64,000 nucleotides of DNA, from NCBI GenBank assembly GCA_023376005.1, contig CM042181.1:19120305-19184304 (forward strand). The letters run 5' to 3'. The position numbers and the translations under genes were made by a program. Shown here one piece after another: positions 30,482 through 41,053 of this stretch (the stretch's first letter is position 1; each line of letters opens with the position of its first letter). A model generated the notes under the pieces. It made no database searches and was not told the DNA's origin. It was given only the letters and a program-made list of their open reading frames with translations. Source of the stretch: Doryteuthis pealeii (Eukaryota > Mollusca > Cephalopoda > Myopsida > Loliginidae).

Positions 30482-33400
30482 GTAAATTTTATAAAGAAAT
30501 GATCACAAATAGTATTCTTGGACAAGGCGCTTTTGGTACCGTCTTTGAAATGTTACATGGGCCAACAAAGAAAATTATGGCTGTTAAGGTAAATTTTATA
30601 AAGAAATGATCACAAATAGTATTCTTGGCAAGGCGCTTTTGGTACCGTCTTTGAAATGTTACATGGGCCAACAAAGAAAATTATGGCTGTTAAAGGTAAA
30701 TTTTATAAAGAAATGATCACAAATAGTATTCTTGGACAAGGCGCTTTTGGTACCGTCTTTGAAATGTTACATGGGCCAACAAAGAAAATTATGGCTGTTA
30801 AGGTAAATTTTATAAAGAAATGATCACAAATAGTATTCTTGGACAAGGCGCTTTTGGTACCGTCTTTGAAATGTTACATGGGCCACAAAGAAAATTATGG
30901 CTGTTAAGGTAAATTTATAAAGAAATGATCACAAATAGTATTCTTGGACAAGGCGCTTTTGGTACCGTCTTTGAAATGTTACATGGGCCAACAAAGAAAA
31001 TTATGGCTGTTAAGGTAAATTTTATAAAGAAATGATCACAAATAGTATTCTGGGACAAGGCGCTTTTGGTACCGTCTTTGAAATGGTACATGGGCCAACA
31101 AAGAAAATTATGGCTGTTAAGGTAAATTTTATAAAGAAATGATCACAAATAGTATTCTTGGACAAGGCGCTTTTGGTACCGTCTTTGAAATGTTACATGG
31201 GCCAACAAAGAAAATTATGGCTGTTAAGGTAAATTTTATAAAGAAATGATCACAAATAGTATTCTTGGACAAGGCGCTTTTGGTACCGTCTTTGAAATGT
31301 TACATGGGCCAACAAAGAAAATTATGGCTGTTAAGGTAAATTTTATAAAGAAATGATCACAAATAGTATTCTTGGGCAAGGCGCTTTTGGTACCGTCTTT
31401 GAAATGTTACATGGGCCAACAAAGAAAATTATGGCTGTTAAGGTAAATTTTATAAAGAAATGATCACAAATAGTATTCTTGGACAAGGCGCTTTTGGTAC
31501 CGTCTTTGAAATGTTACATGGGCCAACAAAGAAAATTATGGCTGTTAAGGTAAATTTTATAAAGAAATGATCACAAATAGTATTCTTGGACAAGGCGCTT
31601 TTGGTACCGTCTTTGAAATGTTACATGGGCAACAAAGAAAATTATGGCTGTTAAGGTAAATTTTATAAAGAAATGATCACAAATAGTATTCTTGGACAAG
31701 GCGCTTTTGGTACCGTCTTTGAAATGTTACATGGGCCAACAAAGAAAATTATGGCTGTTAAGGTAAATTTTATAAAGAAATGATCACAAATAGTATTCTG
31801 GGACAAGGCGCTTTTGGTACCGTCTTTGAAATGGTACATGGGCCAACAAAGAAAATTATGGCTGTTAAGGTAAATTTTATAAAGAAATGATCACAAATAG
31901 TATTCTTGGACAAGGCGCTTTTGGTACCGTCTTTGAAATGTTACATGGGCCAACAAAGAAAATTATGGCTGTTAAGGTAAATTTTATAAAGAAATGATCA
32001 CAAATAGTATTCTTGGACAAGGCGCTTTTGGTACCGTCTTTGAAATGTTACATGGGCCAACAAAGAAAATTATGGCTGTTAAGGTAAATTTTATAAAGAA
32101 ATGATCACAAATAGTATTCTTGGACAAGGCGCTTTTGGTACCGTCTTTGAAATGTTACATGGGCCAACAAAGAAAATTATGGCTGTTAAGGTAAATTTTA
32201 TAAAGAAATGATCACAAATAGTATTCTTGGACAAGGCGCTTTTGGTACCGTCTTTGAAATGGTACATGGGCCAACAAAGAAAATTATGGCTGTTAAGGTA
32301 AATTTTATAAAGAAATGATCACAAATAGTATTCTTGGACAAGGCGCTTTTTGGTACCGTCTTTGAAATGTTACATGGGCCAACAAAGAAAATTATGGCTG
32401 TTAAGGTAAATTTTATAAAGAAATGATCACAAATAGTATTCTTGGACAAGGCGCTTTTGGTACCGTCTTTGAAATGTTACATGGGCCAACAAAGAAAATT
32501 ATGGCTGTTAAGGTAAATTTTATAAAGAAATGATCACAAATAGTATTCTTGGACAAGGCGCTTTTGGTACCGTCTTTGAAATGTTACATGGGCCAACAAA
32601 GAAAATTATGGCTGTTAAGGTAAATTTTATAAAGAAATGATCACAAATAGTATTCTTGGACAAGGCGCTTTTGGTACCGTCTTTGAAATGTTACATGGGC
32701 CAACAAAGAAAATTATGGCTGTTAAGGTAAATTTTATAAAGAAATGATCACAAATAGTATTCTGGGACAAGGCGCTTTTGGTACCGTCTTTGAAATGGTA
32801 CATGGGCCAACAAAGAAAATTATGGCTGTTAAGGTAAATTTTATAAAGAAATGATCACAAATAGTATTCTTGGACAAGGCGCTTTTGGTACCGTCTTTGA
32901 AATGTTACATGGGCCAACAAAGAAAATTATGGCTGTTAAGGTAAATTTTATAAAGAAATGATCACAAATAGTATTCTTGGACAAGGCGCTTTTGGTACCG
33001 TCTTTGAAATGTTACATGGGCCAACAAAGAAAATTATGGCTGTTAAGGTAAATTTTATAAAGAAATGATCACAAATAGTATTCTTGGACAAGGCGCTTTT
33101 GGTACCGTCTTTGAAATGTTACATGGGCCAACAAAGAAAATTATGGCTGTTAAGGTAAATTTTATAAAGAAATGATCACAAATAGTATTCTTGGACAAGG
33201 CGCTTTTGGTACCGTCTTTGAAATGGTACATGGGCCAACAAAGAAAATTATGGCTGTTAAGGTAAATTTTATAAAGAAATGATCACAAATAGTATTCTTG
33301 GACAAGGCGCTTTTGGTACCGTCTTTGAAATGTTACATGGGCCAACAAAGAAAATTATGGCTGTTAAGGTAAATTTTATATATATATATATCAAGCCCTA

Positions 33401-36400
33401 GCACTTATATGATTGTCCCAACCCTTATGCAACGATGAGAAAGGTGGGAGGCATTAGAGGCATTCGCAAACTGTACAGAGACTTGCAACCAAATGAATAC
33501 CCTCCATATATAAGTTTGATTTTTAAATAATTCGATACCGGCCCTCGCCAACTCATTGTATGAGTAGCGCAGGGATCTGTGTGGTAAAGTGAGGGGTTAT
33601 TTTCTATAACTCCAACATAAACAAAGAGCAACCACTCTTGACTGATAAATTATTTATTTATTTTCCCATTAAACTAACCCTAAACCCTAACCCTAAACCC
33701 TAACCCTAACCCCATTTCCTTTTTTCCTAGTAGATCAATAAATAAATAAATAATTTATCAGTCAAGCGTGGTTCCCCCTGGTTTATGTTGGAGTTATAGG
33801 AAATAACCAAGTAAGGAGCTGATGGTAGGTGTGGCGCTCCGACTCAGACGCTAAAAACAATCTCCTTGATCTAGCGCTAATGAAAAGGGGATAGACTTCC
33901 TCAATGTCTGGCTGATACCGACTTTAGGCCACCCCGACAACTTTACTTACTTATCTGTCTTGTTTCTGATTAGTTCTGTAGTAAGGGCAGATAATCCAAC
34001 ATTCTGCCTTGACTGAGCACAACAATGTTTAGGCATCATAGAGTTATCTCCCCTTTATAATATTGTCAGATTTTTTTTTTTCACTGACATTTTGTTCTGA
34101 TATTAAAACTCTTAAAGTCCTATACCACCTCATTCCATCCGGCCAGAAGTTTCATTCGTTTTCCTAATCTGAATCAAATGATAGCCTTTGTTTAAATGTA
34201 ATATTAAAGATATTTACAAGTCTTTGATTTAAGGGAAATATCTCAGGTAACTTTAGATGCAAAGGTCATTTTTAGCCATTTTTTGATATATCAATATAGG
34301 AATGCTCTGGACTTAGAAAATTCTCAACAGGATGTTAAGAGTTAAAAAGTAAAAAATCTTAAAATTAATTAAAAAATTTTTCTTGTATATTTTTACTTTT
34401 TGACTTTCACGTTTATTTAAAAGAAAAAAAAAATTCTCAAAAATGAAAAATCTTAAAATCAATTAAAATTGTTTCTTTGTGTATTTTTATATTTCTATCA
34501 TGTTTTTTTTTTGTGTGTGTGTGTGTAAAAAAAAAAAGTTTATTTATTTATTTTTTTTCAAATTTTCAAAAATGAGGAATAATATAATTTTGCCTTAAAA
34601 TCTTAAAATTAATTGAAATTCTTTGTGTATTTTTATATTTTTGACTTTCACGTTTCCTTTTTTTTTTTAAATTATCAAAAATGAAAAATAAAATACTTTT
34701 GTCTTAAAATCTTAAATTTAATCAAAATTCTTTCTTTTTATAATTTTATATTTTTGAATTTCATGAATTTTGTTTAAAAAAATTCTCAAAAATTAAGAAT
34801 AAAATTTTAATACAAAATCTTAAAATTAATTAAAACTCTTTGTGAATTTAACCTGTCAATGATGTTAATTTCGCATGGATTGTCCAATGTGTATTGGTGG
34901 CCGAAGCAGTATAGTTTCTCACTATCCTGCTGAAGTCCCGGTTTCGATTTCTGTCGGAGGGAAGTCGTTAGTATACATCGCTGATGAGACTTAATAAAGT
35001 CGAAACAGTCTGTACTATGTTCGACATACCGAGCGATCCTTTGCCGAGATTACACTTGTCAAGTTCATTTTCTATAAAAAAGTATCGAATTTTATGCGAT
35101 ATACGTGTAATAGGTAACTGAGTTACCTCCCCCTCCCCTTCTAAGTTACTATATAAACTGGTCAAAAATCCACCACTGTATTCTATGTAGAATAAAGCTT
35201 CTGCAAGTCCGACCGTGTTTGTTTGCTTACTACCACAATACGCATTGTATTTGCCTTCAAGCAAAATATAAATAATAATATATACTTTATTCAACAATGC
35301 TTCTAAAAAAACAAACATCCCAAAAAAATGTTAAAAAGAAAATACTTTTGATTCAAAATCTTAAAATTAATTAAAATTCTTTCTTTTGTGAATTTTTATA
35401 TTTTTGACTTTCATGTTTTTATTTCACTCCAAATAATTTGAATTTTTTTTTTTTTGATATTGTAAACAATTCAAAATTATCAAAAAACAACAAAAAAAAA
35501 AACGATTTTGAAGGTTTTGAATTTTTTTCATTTATTTTCAGAAATTAAAATTCTTAACATCTGATCCTGTAAAACAGAAAGGTTTATTCCGAGATCTAAA
35601 CATTTCCAAAGAAGCGAACAGTCCATACACTGTCAAATTCTATGGTGCTATATTACATGAGGTAAGTAAATAAGATAGAATGGTAGAAAGATGAAATATA
35701 TTGTTGGCATCCTTCTGTCTATGAGAGACGATGGAGTAGTGTCCAAATTAACCAATAAATAACAGGGAAATTCCACAGCACATTAAAATGGAACAAATAT
35801 AAACTAGTTGGTTATTTCCTAGTTGAGTAACATGATATTACTGAGTGACCCAGAAAAAACAGAACCAAAATTATTTATTTATTTTCCCATTAAACTAACC
35901 CTAAACTCCAACCCTAACCCAAACCTTAACTCTAACCCTTGTTGGACTTAAACTTTAAAAAAAATTAAAATTAAAATTAACAGTTTTATTACAAAATTTG
36001 TGGGTTCTGTTTTTTCTGGGTCACCCTGTAATATTATGTTACTCAACTAGAGGGATTTAGGGTTAGGGTTAGGGTTGGGGTTTAGGGTTAGTTTAATGGG
36101 AAAATAAATAATTTGGGTTCTGTTTTTTTCTGGGTCACCTCTAATATCATGTTACTCAACTAGGAAATAACCAACTAGTTTTAATTCAGTTCATCAAGAC
36201 TTTTAGTAGTATTATCTGCGTTATTCAGACTATTGTCCTCATCTTCATTGTTATCTGTACAACGTTTCAGCCAATGTACCCTCTGGCCTTCATCAGGTAT
36301 TTCTTGTCGGACTCAGGAACCTTCTCAGACTCGGGAACCTTCTTCTCGTAATCGGGAGCCATCACAGAACTTTGAACCTAGACCTTTATTCAGTCCACGG

Positions 36401-39400
36401 GGGTATCCTGTTCTCATTCTGCTAACCCTAATTTGACTATTACAACATTTAATATACTACAGTATAATAATTTGACTATTATAACCTTTGATATACCACA
36501 GTATGATAATTTGACTATTACAACATTTAATATACCACAGTATGATAATTTGACTATTACAACATTTAATATACCACAGTATGATAATTTGACTATTACA
36601 ACATTTAATATACCACAGTGTGATAATTTAACTATTACAACATTTAATATACCACAGTATGATAATTTAACTATTACAACATTTAATATACCACAGTATG
36701 ATAATTTAACTATTACAACATTTAATATACCACAGTGTGATAATTTGACTATTACAACATTTAATATACCACAGTATGATAATTTGACTATTACAACATT
36801 TAATATACCACAGTATGATAATTTGACTATTACAACATTTAATATACCACAGTATGATAATTTGACTATTACAACATTTAATATACCACAGTATGATAAT
36901 TTGACTATTACAACATTTAATATACCACAGTATGATAATTTGACTATTACAACATTTAATATACCATAGTATGATAATTTGACTATTACAATGTTTGATA
37001 TACCACAGTATGATAATTTGACTATTACAACATTTAATATACCACAGTATGATAATTTGACTATTACAACATTTAATATACCACAGTATGATAATTTGAC
37101 TATTACAACATTTAATATACCACAGTATGATAATTTGACTGTTACAATGTTTGATATACCACAGTATGATAATTTAACTATTACAACATTTAATATACCA
37201 CAGTAGGATAATTTGACTATTACAATGTTTGATATACCACAGTATGATAATTTGACTATTACAATGTTTGATATACCACAGTATGATAATTTGACTATTA
37301 CAATGTTTGATATACCACAGTATGATAATTTGACTATTACAATATTTGATATACCACAGTATGAAAGATTAAGGAGCACAAGTATTAATATATAGATTGA
37401 CAATGTTTTATCCATGTAAAACATTTTGTATTTTTCTTGTTGATATTTTTAGGGTGATGTCTGGATTTGTATGGAAAAAATGGATTTATCTTTGGATCGA
37501 TTTTATCTCCAAGTAAAAGATATGGACAATAGAATTCCAGAGAAATTCCTTGCTAAAACGGCTTACGCTGTAAGTAGAATTGAATTATTCAAATATTTTA
37601 TTCTTTTGATCGGATTAGATATGTTGATTTTTTTTTTTAATTACTAAATATTGTTTAGAAAAATTACCTTAAAAATATTGCTTAAAAAAATTACCTTAAA
37701 AATGTTGCTTAAAAATATGACCTTAAAAATATTGCTTAAAAATATGACCTTAAAAATGTTACTTAAAAATATGACCTTAAAAATGTTGCTTAAAAATATG
37801 ACATTAAAAATGTTGCTTAAAAAAATTACCTTAAAAATATTGCTTAAAAAATTACTTTAAAAATATTGCTTAAAAATATGACCTTAAAAATGTTACTTAA
37901 AAATATGACATTAAAAATGTTGCTTAAAAAAATTACCTTAAAATATTGCTTAAAAATATGACCTTAAAAATGTTACTTAAAAATATGACCTTAAAAATGT
38001 TGCTTAAAAATATGACATTAAAAATGTTGCTTAAAAAAATTACCTTAAAAATATTGCTTAAAAAAATGACCTTAAAAATGTTGCTTAAAAATATGACCTT
38101 AAAAATGTTGCTTAAAAATATGACCTTAAAAATGTTGCTTAAAAAAATTACCTTAAAAATATTGCTTAAAAAAATGACCTTAAAATATTGCTTAAAAAAA
38201 TTACCTTAAAAAATGTTGCTTAAAAATATGACCTTAAAAATGTTGCTTAAAAATATGACCTTAGAAATGTTGCTTAAAAAAATTACCTTAAAAATGTTGC
38301 TTAAAAATATGACCTTAAAAATGTTGCTTAAAAAAATTACCTTAAAATATTGCTTAAAAAAATTACCTTAAAAATGTTACTTAAAAAAATTACCTTAAAA
38401 TGTTGCTTAAAAATATGACCTTAGAAATGTTGCTTAAAAAAATTACCTTAAAAATGTTGCTTAAAAATATGACCTTAAAAAAAAATTGCTTAAAAAAATT
38501 ACCTTAAAAATATTGCACCTAAAAATAAAATTGCTTTAAAATAACCCTAAAAAAATCACCTAAAAATGTTGCTTTAAAATAACCATAAAAAATAACCATA
38601 AAAAAATGTTGCCTTAAAATAACCCTAAAAAATCACCTAAAAAAATGTTTTCTTTTTACAGGTTGTTTCTGGATTGATGTACCTGAAGGAAAAACTGCAG
38701 ATAATCCACAGAGACGTTAAACCATCAAATATTTTGATCAACTCTGATGGTATCATCCGTATCTGTGATTTTGGGATCAGTGGACCGCTCGTTGATTCAG
38801 TGGCACAATCCAAAGATGTTGGATGCAAAGAATACATGGCCGTAAGTCTTCAAAGATTTTTCTTCAATGGCTGACATTCTTCAATGGCTGACATGGTTGC
38901 CAATTTTTCTTTTTTTGGGGTGATTTGACATGGAATTATCCATTACTAAAATTCTCATTGTGTTTGTATATGTGAAACTATATGGGCACACGTACCACTG
39001 TTACATATTAATTGGATCCCTAATATCTTTTTAAGGTAGTATAGAAATCCTTATGGCGATCAGTACAGCTGATGGCCTTGAGAGTAAGTGACAATGCTTG
39101 ACCTCACTCTCACCTTGCGTTCTGGGGATGGAACGTGAGAACGGAAGTCAATAGAAGCCCTTCCGGTTTAAGGTGTAAGCAACTCAGTTAGTTGCAGTTA
39201 GTCCGTTGGAGAGTTGCAGTTAGGACTTAAGCTAGCAAGATGTGAGCTCACTGCCTGATTGTCTGGTCTGGGGTTCATGAATAAAGTAACATCATTGTAA
39301 ATCGAAGTCTTGTTGTTATTACTAAAAGCTAACAATGACACAAGGCTTCTGATAAGAAATGTTCCCCAACAGAGATCCGGAATCCCCAGATAAGAAAGAC

Positions 39401-40894
39401 CAGACCTTAGAAGAACCAAGCCGACCAGAAGAGTAAGACGTAAGAAGTATATAACGTATAGATATGTAGTGCCGTCAAGGAAAAGGCACTACGTAACATA
39501 TATCTATTTGGTACCGTGACGACTCCGCTACGTTACACCACATGTGATACTATGTTGGCCACGGTACCAAATGTGATATGTGTCACATATGCACACAGTC
39601 ATCGCTAATTGATGTGTGTGCGAGAGTGAGAGTTCTTTGATAAGAAAGTTCTTCAGGGAGAGAGAGATATTGGAAAGAGAGAGAGAGAGAGATTATGTAA
39701 ATGCATTGCTAATAATTTTACTATAGAAATGCATTGAAAATCAGAAAGAAAGGATTGTCAGTGGTCAGGAATTAATGCAAGCATTACTGATAGAAAATAG
39801 CTTTTTTGTATAATGTAAATGCATTGCTAAGGATTTTACTATAGAAATGCATTGAAAATCAGAAAGAAAGGGATTGTCAGTGGTCAGGAATTAATGCAAG
39901 CATTACTGATAGAAAATAGCTTTTTTGTATAATGTAAATGCATTGCTAATGATTTTACTATAGAAATGCATTGAAAATCAGAAAGAAAGGGATTGTCAGT
40001 GGTCAGGAATTAATGCAAGCATTACTGATAGAAAATAGCTTTTTTGTATAATGTAAATGCATTGCTAATGATTTTACTATAGAAATGCATTGAAAATCAG
40101 AAAGAAAGGGATTGTCAGTGGTCAGGAATTAATGCAAGCATTATTGATAGAAAATAGCTTTTTTGTATAATGTAAATGCATTGCTAATGATTTTACTATA
40201 GAAATGCATTGAAAATCAGAAAGAAAGGGATTGTCAGTGGTCAGGAATTAATGCAAGCATTACTGATATAAAATAGCTTTTTTGTATAATGTAAATGCAT
40301 TGCTAATGATTTTACTATAGAAATGCATTGAAAATCAGAAAGAAAGGGATTGTCAGTGGTCAGGAATGAATGCAAGCATTACTGATATAAAATAGCTTTT
40401 TTGTATAATGTAAATGCATTGCTAATGATTTTACTATAGAAATGCATTGAAAATCAGAAAGAAAGGGATTGTCAGTGGTCAGGAATTAATACAAGCATTA
40501 TTGATAGAAAATAGCTTTTTTGTATAATGTAAATGCATTGCTAATGATTTTACTATAGAAATGCATTGAAAATTAGGAAGAAAGGGATTGTCAGTGGTCA
40601 GGAATTAATGCAAGCATTACTGATAGAAAATAGCTTTTTTGTATAATGTAAATGCATTGCTAATGATTTTACTATAGAAATGCATTGAAAATCAGAAAGA
40701 AAGGGATTGTCAGTGGTCAGGAATTAATGCAAGCATTATTGATAGAAAATAGCTTTTTTGTATAATGTAAATGCATTGCTAATGATTTTACTATAGAAAT
40801 GCATTGAAAATTAGGAAGAAAGGGATTGTCAGTGGTCAGGAATTAATGCAAGCATTATTGATAGAAAATAGCTTTTTTCTATAATGTAAATGCA

Positions 40895-40959
<65 letters not shown>

Positions 40960-41021
40960 ATTTTTATTTTTATTTTTATTTTTATTTTTTATTTTTATTT
41001 TTATTTTTATTTTTATTTTTA

Positions 41022-41053
<32 letters not shown>

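Noticed and set aside
30482..33380. A cluster of alternative (mutually exclusive) kinase exons
   Set aside because: The copies lack their own acceptor and polypyrimidine tract, are separated by only 14 bases, and encode the same residues, so they cannot act as independent exons.
34968..35318. 116-residue minus-strand frame
   Set aside because: It lies across a SINE and a mini-LTR read backwards and shows no domain.
36414..37424. Open frames of 336 (minus) and 178 (plus) residues with 13-residue repeats
   Set aside because: The 39-bp repeat is a multiple of three and stop-free in these frames. It lies in intron 2 of the kinase and both strands are open equally.
37651..38209. Frames with a 9-residue repeat (NMTLKMLLK)
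   Set aside because: 27-bp intron repeat in frame. No independent coding evidence.
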